A stretch of DNA of 64,000 bases from Spongiihabitans sp963422685 (lineage in GTDB: Bacteria; Pseudomonadota; Gammaproteobacteria; Arenicellales; Poriferihabitantaceae), in contig OY730442.1 of NCBI GenBank assembly GCA_963422685.1, forward strand, positions 2,294,001 to 2,358,000, given 5' to 3'. Positions 8,740 through 17,714 of this stretch are shown piece after piece. Each line of letters begins with the position of its first letter. Position 1 is the stretch's first letter. The notes below the pieces were generated by a model. It had not been told where the DNA came from, did no database searches, and worked only from the letters and a program-made list of their open reading frames with translations. A program made the translations under genes and the position numbers.

Positions 8740-9216
8740 AACCGGCGTCTCGTCAAGGGAGGGCGGAAACTGTGCAGGGGACAAGTCCCTGAGCCGTACT
8801 TCGACGCTTACCAGGCGTTCATGAATGTCGAGTCGGCTTTCGTTCAGATTCTTCTGCAGATCAGCAACCGTATCTTCAAGACTCGAGATCCTGTTCCCGA
8901 TCCTGTCTTCAAGGCTCGTCATCCTGCTCCCGATTCTGTTTTCAAGGCTCGCGATCTCATTCCCGATTCTGTTTTCAAGGCTCGTGATTCTGCTCCCGAC
9001 CCTGTCTTCAAGGTTCACGATCTCATTCCCGATTCTGTTTTCAAGGCTCGTGATCCTGCCCCCGATCCTGTCATAAAGAACACCCAGGGAACCGAGGATC
9101 GCAACAACCGCCACACCAGCACTCCACTTGAGGACCCGCACTTCGCCGGAGAGCTTCCCGAGTTCGCGAGCCTGATCGAGGTCACGGACAGTGATGGCCG
9201 GGGTTTCGTGATTCAT
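8728..9216 (-). CDS. Membrane-anchored protein of 11-residue coiled-coil repeats, function unknown
   Basis: About 162 residues from ATG 9216 (an ATG at 9222 and a reading frame out to 9297 are alternatives; no start has a convincing Shine-Dalgarno). A short soluble start (NHETPAITVRDLDQARELGK) leads to one membrane helix around residues 30-48 (WSAGVAVVAILGSLGVLY). Then come six near-identical 11-residue units of the type RITSLENRIGN/EIASLENRIGS, and a final amphipathic helix. The 11-residue period, encoded by 33-bp DNA repeats at 8863-9057, predicts a hendecad coiled coil, probably oligomeric and periplasmic or cytoplasmic depending on topology. No enzymatic motif is visible and I do not recognise the family. 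Confidence 0.7.
   Translation of the reverse strand: MNHETPAITVRDLDQARELGKLSGEVRVLKWSAGVAVVAILGSLGVLYDRIGGRITSLENRIGNEIVNLEDRVGSRITSLENRIGNEIASLENRIGSRMTSLEDRIGNRISSLEDTVADLQKNLNESRLDIHERLVSVEVRLRDLSPAQFPPSLDETPVPDS
8863..9057 (-). repeat. 33-bp tandem coding repeats (about six units)
   Basis: The plus strand shows alternating units such as ATTCTGTTTTCAAGGCTCG with 33-bp spacing. They encode the 11-residue hendecad units of the coiled-coil protein. The high DNA identity between units implies recent expansion or gene conversion. Confidence 0.88.
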
Positions 9217-9297
9217 CTTCATGCAAAGGAAGGTAGCAATATACACTGTGTGAGTCAAGAATCTGTCCGAGGGAAAATAATTGCCAGATAATTGCAT

Positions 9298-9894
9298 TAA
9301 CCGCCCGTGTGAACCTGGCCTCTTTCCCCCATCTTCGGCTTGCGCCGGTAAATCGCATTGGCCGCGATTTTGCCCCGGCCGAAATATTCATGCGCTGCGA
9401 CCAGAAGAGCAGGGCACGCTGTCAAATACGCCTCACCATGAAAAACGCTCTGCCGGCCTCGTCTTCGATTCGGCACATGCCGATACCTATGCGGATTGAA
9501 TACCCCGGGCGCATTCACAAAAGGCATATATCCACCGTTAATCGTTACACGACGAGCATCATCGCGACAGGCATGCGCGCCGCACAACCGTTTCGGATAG
9601 TCGCATCCCCGAACCCGCCCTGGTTTCCCGGCACTGGCTTTGTCCAACGGTGTTTATTGTGCTCCATCCCCGGACAGACGACCCTGACCAATTCCCGTTT
9701 GCGCAGCCAGTTACACTTATATTATATTTGTCGGACAATAATGCACCTGCCATCGGTCGTCATAAGTACCTCTTACCGGTGAATTAGTCCGCAAAACTAC
9801 CCGGATTTGAACCCGCTGCCAGCGTCAAGTCTTGTCCTGTCAGTTTTTGCGTGCAACACCCGCCCATCCCGGTCCACCAGCCTGAAAAAGCAAA
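9298..9894. other. 597-bp region without a supportable gene
   Basis: Open frames exist on both strands, but none resembles a known family, none has a clear ribosome-binding site, and their compositions are rich in Arg, His and Pro like shadow frames. It should hold the murJ promoter. The rpsT gene often found divergent from murJ in gammaproteobacteria is not here. Confidence 0.5.
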
Positions 9895-11463
9895 ATGTCG
9901 TCAAAATTACTCAAGTCCGTATCGGTGGTAGGATCAATGACATTCGTTTCACGGATTACCGGACTGATTCGGGACGTGATCTTTGCCAATATACTGGGGG
10001 ACAAAGCTGCCGCAGATATATTCTTTGTGGCGTTTCGCATCCCCAATTTTTTCCGCAGAATATTTGGCGAAGGCGCATTTTCAGCGGCATTTGTGCCGGT
10101 TTTCACCGATTATCGTCTGCACAACACCCAATCTGAAACCAATCAATTCCTGCAATTATTGATTGGGCGATTTGGATTGATTCTGCTTGTGGTTTCGCTG
10201 CTGGGGGCGATCTTTGCCCAGGGGCTGGTTGCCGTATTGGCCACCGGTTTCATCGGTCAGCCGGAAAAGTTTGAACTGGCGGTTCGGGCCACCCGCATCA
10301 CCTTTCCCTATGTATTTTTCATCTCATTTGTTGCCATGGCGGGCGGTATGCTCAATACCTGTGGTCGATTCGCCGTGCCCGCCGCCACCCCGGTGCTGTT
10401 AAATATCTGCCTGGTTTGCGCGGCATTGTGGCTGGTGCCCCGGGTCAGCGATGCCCCCATCGCATTGTCTGCGGGGGTGCTTGCAGCGGGGCTGATTCAG
10501 TTGCTGTTTCAATTGCCATTTTTGAGAAAGGAAAAGCTCACCATAAAACCGAGGGTTATCAGGCGGGCCGGGGATGAGCTCGGGGTGGCTGGCACAAAGC
10601 GGGTTTTTCGATTGATCGTCCCGGCCATATTCGGCGTTTCCGTCGCGCAGATAAACATGGTCGTGAACATGGTGCTGGCCTCGTATTTAATCACCGGCAG
10701 TATTTCCTGGTTATATTATTCTGACCGGTTGATGGGGTTCCCGCTGGGTGTATTTGGTATCGCATTGAGCACCGTGCTTTTGCCCGACCTGTCGCGAAAA
10801 TATGCCCGGCGGTCGGCAATCGACTTTTCCAGAACGCTGGATTGGGGATTGCGCTGGGTATGTCTGGTCTGCATACCGGCAACGGTTGGATTGATGGTAT
10901 TGGCCAAACCCATGGTTGCAACCATTTATTATCATGGAGACTTCACCGCAAACGGCGTCAACATGACTGCGGCGAGCCTCATCGCATACGCCGCTGGCAT
11001 GACCGCCATTGCCATGGTAAAAGTACTCGCGCCCGGTTTCTATGCCCGGGAGAACACTAGAACGCCGGTAAGAATCGCCATGATTGCCATGGCAATAAAT
11101 ATTGTATTTTGTCTATTATTGATATCTCCGCTGAAGCATATCGGCCTGGCGTTGGCCACCACCATTTCCGCAGTGTGTAATGCGGTCATGCTGTATGTTT
11201 TATTGCGCAGAGAGAAGGCATTGGCAGCCGAGTCGGGATGGCGGATGTTTTTGGCGAAAGTTTTATCCGGCGCGGGTCTTATGGGGGCGGTATTATGGGG
11301 GTTGATGGGTGAGGGCAGTGGCTGGCTGGAAATTTCAATCTGGAGCAGGGCCCTGAAACTGGGTTATCTATTGGTGGTAGGCGCTGCGGTCTATTTCGGC
11401 GCCTTGTTATTGATGGGGATTAAGCCCAAATATCTATGGCTGGCAAAACAAACTGATCGATAA
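9895..11463 (+). CDS. murJ: Lipid II flippase MurJ
   Basis: 522 residues, hydrophobic throughout with about 14 membrane helices, the normal size for the MOP-superfamily flippase of peptidoglycan precursors. The start SSKLLKSVSVVGSMTFVSRI and the following GLIRDVIFANILG are typical, as is the IFGEGAFSAAFVPVF loop with the conserved acidic residue. It begins the murJ-ribF-lspA-ispH unit; its TAA overlaps the ribF ATG. Confidence 0.97.
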   Translation: MSSKLLKSVSVVGSMTFVSRITGLIRDVIFANILGDKAAADIFFVAFRIPNFFRRIFGEGAFSAAFVPVFTDYRLHNTQSETNQFLQLLIGRFGLILLVVSLLGAIFAQGLVAVLATGFIGQPEKFELAVRATRITFPYVFFISFVAMAGGMLNTCGRFAVPAATPVLLNICLVCAALWLVPRVSDAPIALSAGVLAAGLIQLLFQLPFLRKEKLTIKPRVIRRAGDELGVAGTKRVFRLIVPAIFGVSVAQINMVVNMVLASYLITGSISWLYYSDRLMGFPLGVFGIALSTVLLPDLSRKYARRSAIDFSRTLDWGLRWVCLVCIPATVGLMVLAKPMVATIYYHGDFTANGVNMTAASLIAYAAGMTAIAMVKVLAPGFYARENTRTPVRIAMIAMAINIVFCLLLISPLKHIGLALATTISAVCNAVMLYVLLRREKALAAESGWRMFLAKVLSGAGLMGAVLWGLMGEGSGWLEISIWSRALKLGYLLVVGAAVYFGALLLMGIKPKYLWLAKQTDR

Positions 11464-12401
11464 TGAAACTGGTTCGCTCGATAAATGCAATAAATTCCGG
11501 ATTGCTGCCGGATTCAGGCTGTGTGCTGACCATCGGAAAATTTGATGCAGTGCATGTCGGCCACCAAAAAATTCTGCAACAATTGGTCGATGTGGGAAAC
11601 AAACTGGATTTACCCGCAGTAGTGATGACATTTGCGCCGAACCCGGAGGAGTATTTTCGCAGGCGGGATGCAGCCCCGAGACTGACCACAATCAGCAGCC
11701 AGTATTTTGCCTTGCGCGAGCATGGGGTGAGCGTGATGCTGGCATTGCCATTCAACCAGCGACTGGCGCAGACAAGCGCCGAGGATTTTATACAAAAGTA
11801 TTTGATCGACGGCCTGAATGCCAGATATATTTCAATCGGCGATGATTTCCGGTTTGGCAAAGGTCGGCAGGGCGATTATCAGATGCTGAAACAGGCGGGC
11901 AGGAAACACGGTTTTGAGGTCGGGCGTTTTACTGCCATAAACCGGGCTAACCGCCGGGTCAGCAGCAGCCGCATTCGGGATTCGTTGAAGGCAGGAAACC
12001 TTGACCAGGTAGCAGCGCTGCTGGGCAGGAAATTTGCCATGGTGGGACGGGTAATACACGGCGACAAGCGCGCCCGGGAATGGGGTTTCCCCACCGCAAA
12101 CATAGCCATAAAACGTAAAACTCCATTGACCGGTGTGTTTGCGGTAAAAGTTCACGGTATTGGCGATGCTCAGGTCAAGGGTGTGGCCAATCTGGGAAAA
12201 CGTCCCACTGTTGATGGCGTGAAAACCCTGCTGGAAGTGCACCTGTTCAATTTCAGCAATGCAATATACGGCAAACGAATCTGCGTGGAATTTTTTACAA
12301 AAATCCGGGATGAAAAAAAATTCGCCTCGTTCCAGGCATTAAAAACCCAGATACAAAAAGACTGCCGGCGTGCCAGACAGATATTGAATGCGGAGAGTTA
12401 A
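11463..12401 (+). CDS. ribF: Bifunctional riboflavin kinase/FMN adenylyltransferase
   Basis: 312 residues in two domains. The N-terminal nucleotidyltransferase carries TIGKFDAVHVGHQKIL (HxGH) and the RISSS-like motif VSSSRIRDSLKAG. The C-terminal flavokinase begins at RVIHGDKRAREWGFPTANIA, with the ATP-binding GFPTAN, and continues to the FFTKIRDEKKF end. It makes FMN and then FAD. Its ATG overlaps the murJ stop (TAATG), and lspA follows with no gap. Confidence 0.96.
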   Translation: MKLVRSINAINSGLLPDSGCVLTIGKFDAVHVGHQKILQQLVDVGNKLDLPAVVMTFAPNPEEYFRRRDAAPRLTTISSQYFALREHGVSVMLALPFNQRLAQTSAEDFIQKYLIDGLNARYISIGDDFRFGKGRQGDYQMLKQAGRKHGFEVGRFTAINRANRRVSSSRIRDSLKAGNLDQVAALLGRKFAMVGRVIHGDKRAREWGFPTANIAIKRKTPLTGVFAVKVHGIGDAQVKGVANLGKRPTVDGVKTLLEVHLFNFSNAIYGKRICVEFFTKIRDEKKFASFQALKTQIQKDCRRARQILNAES

Positions 12402-12875
12402 TTGTACAGGTCGCCGCACAAATACTTCATGTACCTCGCGCTGGTGGTTGTGCTGGTTGGCCTGGATCAATTCACCAAATACATCGCCCATGAAAATTTA
12501 CGCGGCCAGCCGCCGTTGGATGTGCTGCCCGTGTTGCAATGGGCGCTGGTATTTAACCGTGGCGCAGCGTTCGGGTTTCTTAGCCACGCTGGCGGTATCC
12601 AGCATTACCTGTTTTCCGGGTTGGCGATGGTGGTTTCGGTGGTTTTGCTGGTGTGGTTATGGCGATCATCCTCGCGCAACGGATTATTGTCATGCGGATT
12701 ATCCCTGGTGCTGGCCGGAGCGGTGGGGAATTTGATCGATCGGCTTTTGCACCAGCATGTCATTGATTTTATTTATTTTCATTATCAGGATTGGTATTTC
12801 CCTGCATTCAATCTTGCCGATACAGCGATCACATTTGGCGCGATTTGCCTCATCATCGACAGCCTACGCCGATAG
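12402..12875 (+). CDS. lspA: Lipoprotein signal peptidase (signal peptidase II)
   Basis: 157 residues from a TTG start at 12402, one base after the ribF stop, with GGAGAG upstream. Four membrane helices and the two catalytic aspartate motifs of this aspartyl protease are present: GNLIDR and FNLADTAI. The N-terminal VGLDQFTK and central FNRGAAFGFL are also conserved. It removes signal peptides from prolipoproteins such as the one encoded at 15457-16410. In related genomes ileS stands between ribF and lspA; here it is absent. The stop is TAG. Confidence 0.96.
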   Translation: MYRSPHKYFMYLALVVVLVGLDQFTKYIAHENLRGQPPLDVLPVLQWALVFNRGAAFGFLSHAGGIQHYLFSGLAMVVSVVLLVWLWRSSSRNGLLSCGLSLVLAGAVGNLIDRLLHQHVIDFIYFHYQDWYFPAFNLADTAITFGAICLIIDSLRR

Positions 12876-12935
12876 CTTTGCGGGGCAGTCAAACATCAAT
12901 AGCATCAACCACAGCGATTCTATAAACTCCAAGAC

Positions 12936-13880
12936 ATGCGCAAACCCATACCGAAAATGCAGGTAGTGCTGGCCAATCCCAGAGGTTTTTGCGCCGGAGT
13001 TGACCGCGCCATCGAAATTGTCGAACGCGCCATCGCAACGCAGGGTGCGCCCATCTATGTCAGACATGAAGTCGTGCACAATAAATACGTGGTCGATGAC
13101 CTGCGCACAAAAGGCGCGATATTTGTCGATGAACTCGATCAGATACCCGAACACGCCACCGTGATATTCAGCGCCCACGGCGTATCCCGGCGGGTCAGAG
13201 CCGAGGCGCAAAACAGAAATTTAAAGGTATTCGACGCAACCTGCCCGCTGGTGACCAAAGTTCACATAGAAGTGACAAAATATCGCAGGCAACAACTGGA
13301 AATATTATTGATCGGGCACGCCGGACACCCCGAAGTGGAGGGCACCATGGGCCAGGCCAATGGCGGCATCCATTTGATAGAAAAAATCGGTGATGTAGCA
13401 AAGCTGCAAGTGGCCGACCCGGACAAACTCGCCTACGTCAGCCAAACCACCTTATCCATGGACGACACGGCGAAAATCATTGACGCCCTGCGGCAGCGCT
13501 TTCCAAATATCAGGGGGCCGCGCAAAGACGACATCTGTTACGCCACCCAGAACCGGCAGGATGCGGTGAAAAAACTGGTCGGGTATTGTGACATCATATT
13601 TGTGGTGGGCTCGCCCAACAGCTCCAATTCCAATCGGCTGCGGGAAATCTCCGAGCTGCGGTCGGTGCCGGCTTATTTGATTGACGGCCCGGAAGAAATC
13701 CTCGACCGGTGGTTGGAGGGCAAGGCCTGCGCCGGCGTAACGGCGGGGGCGTCCGCACCGGAATCACTGGTGGAGAAAGTGGTGACCAGGCTGAAATCCG
13801 GGCATACCCATGCCATTGAATTGGACGGGCCGGTGGAAAACGTCTCGTTTAGCCTGCCATCGGCATTGCGCGGTGATTGA
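12936..13880 (+). CDS. ispH: 4-hydroxy-3-methylbut-2-enyl diphosphate reductase
   Basis: 314 residues. The three 4Fe-4S ligands are present: Cys in NPRGFCAGVDRAIEI, Cys in DATCPLVTKVH, and Cys in the late region CDIIFVVGSPNSSNSNRL that contains the substrate-binding SxN motif. EVEGTMGQ and the YVSQTTLSMDDT segment are also typical. It performs the last step of the MEP isoprenoid pathway. It lies 60 bp after lspA; fkpB, often between the two, is missing. Confidence 0.96.
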   Translation: MRKPIPKMQVVLANPRGFCAGVDRAIEIVERAIATQGAPIYVRHEVVHNKYVVDDLRTKGAIFVDELDQIPEHATVIFSAHGVSRRVRAEAQNRNLKVFDATCPLVTKVHIEVTKYRRQQLEILLIGHAGHPEVEGTMGQANGGIHLIEKIGDVAKLQVADPDKLAYVSQTTLSMDDTAKIIDALRQRFPNIRGPRKDDICYATQNRQDAVKKLVGYCDIIFVVGSPNSSNSNRLREISELRSVPAYLIDGPEEILDRWLEGKACAGVTAGASAPESLVEKVVTRLKSGHTHAIELDGPVENVSFSLPSALRGD

Positions 13881-14011
13881 GCGTACTCCGGTTCTTCTTC
13901 TCCAGCAATCTGCACGGAGGCCGTAAACGGGCTGTTCCAAAAGGCTAACCTGGGGTCCTGCGGCGACTGCAGCCGGGCGGAAAACCGCTTAAATTCCGCT
14001 TCCGGCCCCCA

Positions 14012-15223
14012 TCAATCCTGCTCCTGACCGGCCTGCGCTGTCGCATGGCCGTCACCGTCAACCAGGTCGGCCAGCTCGCCTGTCCCCTGGCGCAGAATAT
14101 CCAGGTATGGGCGAAAACCGTAAATCCTGTTGCGTTGTGTCGCCGCTATCGGCGCGAGAAACCCCGCCTCCGCAAACTGCTGCACCAGCGTGTTGGCAGT
14201 AGGATAGCTTGCATTGATCATTTGGGCAGCGAGATTGACGCTGATGTAGGGCTGCACGAACAGCTTTTCTATAAACAAAGCTGCCTTTGCGCTCCTTGAT
14301 ATTTTCGGCGCTTGTATCCGCATATTCTCATGCAGCGCGATAATTTTTCGCGCCGAAAACAGCGCGGATCTGGAAGTTGCGGCAACCCCGTGCAAAAAAA
14401 CATTATCCAGTCTTCCCAGTTTCCGTCATCTCTTGTGGCCTGAAGAAGATCGTAATATCGTTCTCTTTGTTGTTTGAAAAACAGGCTGAGATACAGCACC
14501 GGATTCGACAAAATTTTTTCACTGCACAGCAGGAAGGTGATGATCATCCTCCCTAAACGTCCGTTGCCGTCCCAAAACGGATGGATCGTCTCGAACTGGG
14601 CATGCGCCAGCGCGCATTTGATCAGGGGCGGGATATCGTGTGCCTGATGGATGAATTGCTCCCACTTGTGCAGCGCCTTAAGCATGTCAGGCACCGGCGG
14701 CGGAACATAAGTTGCCTGTTGAATGGGACGGCCTGGTGGTCCGATCCAGTTTTGATTGCTGCGAAATTGCCCGGGTGCCCGTTTTGCCCCGCGCCCTTTA
14801 GCCAACAGTTTTTCGTGCAGACCCTTGATTAGTCGGAGACTTACCGGAATATCCGGAAGCTGTTCAAGTCCCCATCGCATTGCGGTCAGATAGTTTACTG
14901 TCTCGGTCAGGTCGTCTGTAGGCAGAATAACTGTCTTCCCTGGCTTCGAACGCAAGCACGTCTTCCAGCGAGGCCTGGGTGCCCTCAATTTGCGAGCTTA
15001 AAACGGCCTCTTGCCGCATAAAGGCGTACACGAATAAATCAGGGTCAGGCAGGATTGACGTGGCGCCGTCGAGACGAGCCAGTGCCCGGTCTGCGGAGGA
15101 CAGCGCCATCTGCATTTCCGCAGACATGTCGATTGCCGGGTGTGGCGGCAGCGGTGCCGGATGGAACGTCCTGACGCCATCGGCGGATATTGCATATTTA
15201 CCGGTGCGGCCGGGTGATTTCAT
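14012..15223 (-). pseudogene. Fic/DOC family AMPylase gene broken by two frameshifts
   Basis: Three overlapping frames together spell one Fic protein. Frame one (15223 down to about 14950) holds the N-terminus with SSQIEGTQASLEDVLAFEA; SSQIEG fits the class II inhibitory motif (S/T)xxxE(G/N). Frame two (about 14940-14400) has LPTDDLTETVNYL and the intact catalytic HPFWDGNGRLGR. Frame three (14395-14012) continues HGVAATSRSALFSARKII and a C-terminal winged-helix-like region. The second shift falls at a run of seven A (14394-14400, plus strand); one more base would restore FFLHGVA. The two shifts are in opposite directions. Fic proteins transfer AMP to target hydroxyls. It is either a decaying gene or carries sequencing errors in homopolymers. 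Confidence 0.85.
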
Positions 15224-15252
15224 AATTTTCGATGCGTTATTAAAGCCTGTCG

Positions 15253-15268
15253 TAATATAGCTATATTA
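15253..15268. promoter_or_regulatory. Perfect 16-bp palindrome upstream of fic, candidate operator
   Basis: TAATATAGCTATATTA at 15253-15268 is a perfect inverted repeat about 30 bp before the fic start, in a very AT-rich stretch that could hold its promoter. It could be an autoregulatory site for the winged-helix-like C-terminus of the Fic protein; this is inference. Confidence 0.5.
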
Positions 15269-15456
15269 AAGAAAAAAACAAAAAACTTTAATAATAAAAA
15301 TGCTTTGTAAATATCCTTTAATAAGCACAAATCACTTTATGCGAGCGCCCGGGAAACTTTAAGATGGAAGTCTCGAACGCACCGATAATGGCGCGGTGCC
15401 GTGCGGGCAGTGAAGCTCGCGGAAGGAGCCCCAGGAAGCGTGGGCTTAAAGGCGGT

Positions 15457-16410
15457 TCAACCGATAACGACGCCAAGACTCCTTAAAGCGTCCCGGAGGT
15501 CAACAGCAAAGCCGATGCCTTCAGTGGCCCCGTCGCTGATTTTCATCGTAACAACGCCGACAACGTGACCGTTGTCGACTTGAATCATTGGCCCCCCACT
15601 GTTGCCCTGGTTGATGGCAGCATCAGTCTGAATCATGATAGCTCGCGCGGTCCTGCGAACACCGCTGACAATCCCCCGGGTAATAGTGTGGGAGAGTCCG
15701 AGGGGACTGCCAATGACATTGATCTCGACGCCGGGTTCAGGGGTAGTGGTGGCGAGAGGCAAGGCGGGACAAGGATTGCCACAGTCCGATTTCAACAAGG
15801 CCATATCGGTGCCCGTGTTATGTCGAATCACCTCGGCCGAAAGCTCCGCTCCATCATGCAAGGCGAGACGAACTCTGGTGTGACCTTGAACAACATGATG
15901 GCTGGTTAGAGCCCACCCTTCACTACTGATGAAGAAGGCAGTGCCTTGTGCCTCACCAGCGCGGACGGTCATGACCGCCGCAGGGAGCGGTGATGATAGA
16001 ACTGAGGCACCAGGAGGGGGTTCCTCGATAGGACGAATCCTGATGATGCGAGCGGCATCGGATTGATAGATAGATGTGGCGCTGTTCCTGTCAGGATAGC
16101 GGAGCAGGCGAGCTTTGAGACGATAGCAGGTGCTCCAGACGTCAGGTGTCCTGAACGATAGGATGTAGGCAGTGTCAGCACCCTGTTGACGAGCTTTCTC
16201 CTCACACTCAATCGAGAAGCCGGTATCGTCAATAGAGAACTCGCCAATAGCGGCACTGCCAGGGGGGACATCTTCGGCCTCATGGTAAATGTCTACAGGA
16301 GCAGTCCATTCACGTTGAACACCCTGCTCACCGGAGGGGACGTAACGTACCGCAGCAGTGCAACCCCCGAGCAGGATCGCAACAGACAAGAAGACGAAGC
16401 TGTGACGCAT
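15457..16410 (-). CDS. Trypsin-like serine protease lipoprotein (S1C/HtrA-type protease domain)
   Basis: 317 residues from ATG 16410. The N-terminus MRHSFVFLSVAILLGGCTAA is a lipoprotein signal with lipobox LGGC. About 130 residues without recognisable similarity follow, then a Deg/HtrA-like protease domain with catalytic His (ALTSHHVVQG), Asp (GTDMALLK) and Ser (QGNSGGPMI). The protein ends soon after this domain (GFAVDLRDALRSLG), so it has no PDZ domain, unlike DegP/DegS. It should be anchored to a membrane facing the periplasm and processed by LspA. The frame stays open to 16623 upstream, but that part is basic and not signal-like, so I reject the longer start. Confidence 0.82.
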   Translation of the reverse strand: MRHSFVFLSVAILLGGCTAAVRYVPSGEQGVQREWTAPVDIYHEAEDVPPGSAAIGEFSIDDTGFSIECEEKARQQGADTAYILSFRTPDVWSTCYRLKARLLRYPDRNSATSIYQSDAARIIRIRPIEEPPPGASVLSSPLPAAVMTVRAGEAQGTAFFISSEGWALTSHHVVQGHTRVRLALHDGAELSAEVIRHNTGTDMALLKSDCGNPCPALPLATTTPEPGVEINVIGSPLGLSHTITRGIVSGVRRTARAIMIQTDAAINQGNSGGPMIQVDNGHVVGVVTMKISDGATEGIGFAVDLRDALRSLGVVIG

Positions 16411-16623
16411 GGCGGACCACGCAGATAGCGTGAAACAGATAGATGCCCAGGTACGCAAGGATAGCGGAACCGAGGCACCCGCCATATCGGCTTTGTCAGA
16501 TGCCTTTAGATTATGCTCCGCTTTGGGCAGGGGCGAACCGCGACGCCCGGATTTCGGATTTTTTCTCCGACTCATGCTCTTGACCGGACCGGCTTGACCA
16601 GACGGATATCGCCCGGCGGACAA

Positions 16624-16857
16624 TCAGACAGTCTTTATCAACTTGCCGAAATACCCGGCGATGTGTTCCCGGTCCTGGGCGGGGCTCGCCACGTTGGAGC
16701 CGGGCTGGTACAAACGCAAATTTTGCGGTGGAGTGAAGACATCAGCAAGCGCGTCAATAAAGCTCCTGCGCGGGCTGTCATCGATAATGGTGTGTGATGC
16801 AACTGGTTTTTTCGGTTTGGCTGATGGCCTGCCACGAACTGGGGCATCTGTTCTCAT
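16624..16857 (-). CDS. Small hypothetical protein, 77 aa
   Basis: Start chosen at ATG 16857 because AGGAG lies 7 bases upstream. The sequence begins MRTDAPVRGRPSAKPKKPVA, a basic disordered-looking head, followed by RRSFIDALADVF and a C-terminal REHIAGYFGKLIKTV helix. I do not recognise a family. It is upstream of and codirectional with the protease lipoprotein and may be cotranscribed. Confidence 0.6.
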   Translation of the reverse strand: MRTDAPVRGRPSAKPKKPVASHTIIDDSPRRSFIDALADVFTPPQNLRLYQPGSNVASPAQDREHIAGYFGKLIKTV

Positions 16858-17151
16858 GTTGTTCTCCTCGTATATTTCCCCGGTTTCGCCGGGTCGGTGA
16901 GCGGTTATCACCTCATAAGGTGACGGTGCTTTCATTACCAGTAGCAATTTATGATTGCACAATAATTTTTATTTACATTTTAATTTACCGTATTTCCATC
17001 TCCACAATAAAACCACAGCTCTGCAAACCGGGGACACTGAAATTTGTTGTTTCGTATTTTGGATTCCGGGACTGCTGCGGCATGACGCCAAGTTTTTGGA
17101 CCGGTTTAAAACCTGGTTATGGATGCTTGCATCATTCGGTTTCAGCGGCTG

Positions 17152-17694
17152 TCAGCGCCAGCAGATTCCAGGCTCATCATTTTTACTTTCGCTGTCGCAC
17201 GCCCTGACATAAGACTTCCTGCGACCGTAGGAATCAAGCACGATGCAACCGCATTCGTGATCTTTGTATTGTGGTGATGTTGTTGGCGGGTATGCTCGCA
17301 GTTGTATGCATTCATCCGCATCGGTTATTGCCGCTGGCGGATCCGCGCAATTTAACATTTCAATCTCATAGTATCCGTCGCGGCTTTTTGCTAACACCTT
17401 CTCTGCTTTACGGATTGATGTATATCCCAGATTGGTCACGGTACTGGCATAATTGCCGCCATGGTTGCCGTAATACAGTTCCTGCTGCGCCATCATCATG
17501 GTCAGGCTGCTCATGGCGTCCGCCCGCCGCGATTGCTGCATATACCTACTGTACTGGGCGGTAGCGAACGATCCGAGAATGCCGATTATGATCAGCACAA
17601 TCATAAGCTCAATCAGGGTGATCCCGTTCTGCGGAGCGGGTCGGGTTGGTCGGGTTGGTGAAGTGATCGCGCGAAACCAGGCGATTGGGAACAT
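17152..17694 (-). CDS. pilE: Type IV pilin, PilE-like
   Basis: 180 residues with a class III prepilin signal: a 24-residue basic leader ending in NG, then ITLIELMIVLIIIGILG, with Glu at mature position 5. The residue after the cleavage site is Ile, not the usual Phe. The C-terminal region has paired cysteines (ECIQL, HECGCIVLD, RACDSE, GICWR) suggesting a disulfide-bonded D-region. It closes the minor-pilin operon, 20 bp after pilY1, where pilE stands in Pseudomonas. It would be cleaved by PilD and added to the pilus, probably as a minor subunit. Confidence 0.88.
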   Translation of the reverse strand: MFPIAWFRAITSPTRPTRPAPQNGITLIELMIVLIIIGILGSFATAQYSRYMQQSRRADAMSSLTMMMAQQELYYGNHGGNYASTVTNLGYTSIRKAEKVLAKSRDGYYEIEMLNCADPPAAITDADECIQLRAYPPTTSPQYKDHECGCIVLDSYGRRKSYVRACDSESKNDEPGICWR

Positions 17695-17714
17695 AAGTAG
17701 TAGTCAGCCAGGAA

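Noticed and set aside
9297..9782. Overlapping open frames of 116 and 157 codons on opposite strands
   Set aside because: No family resemblance, no convincing Shine-Dalgarno, and residue composition typical of shadow frames.
16411..16623. N-terminal extension of the trypsin-like lipoprotein
   Set aside because: It would bury the clear lipoprotein signal peptide MRHSFVFLSVAILLGGC in the middle of the protein.
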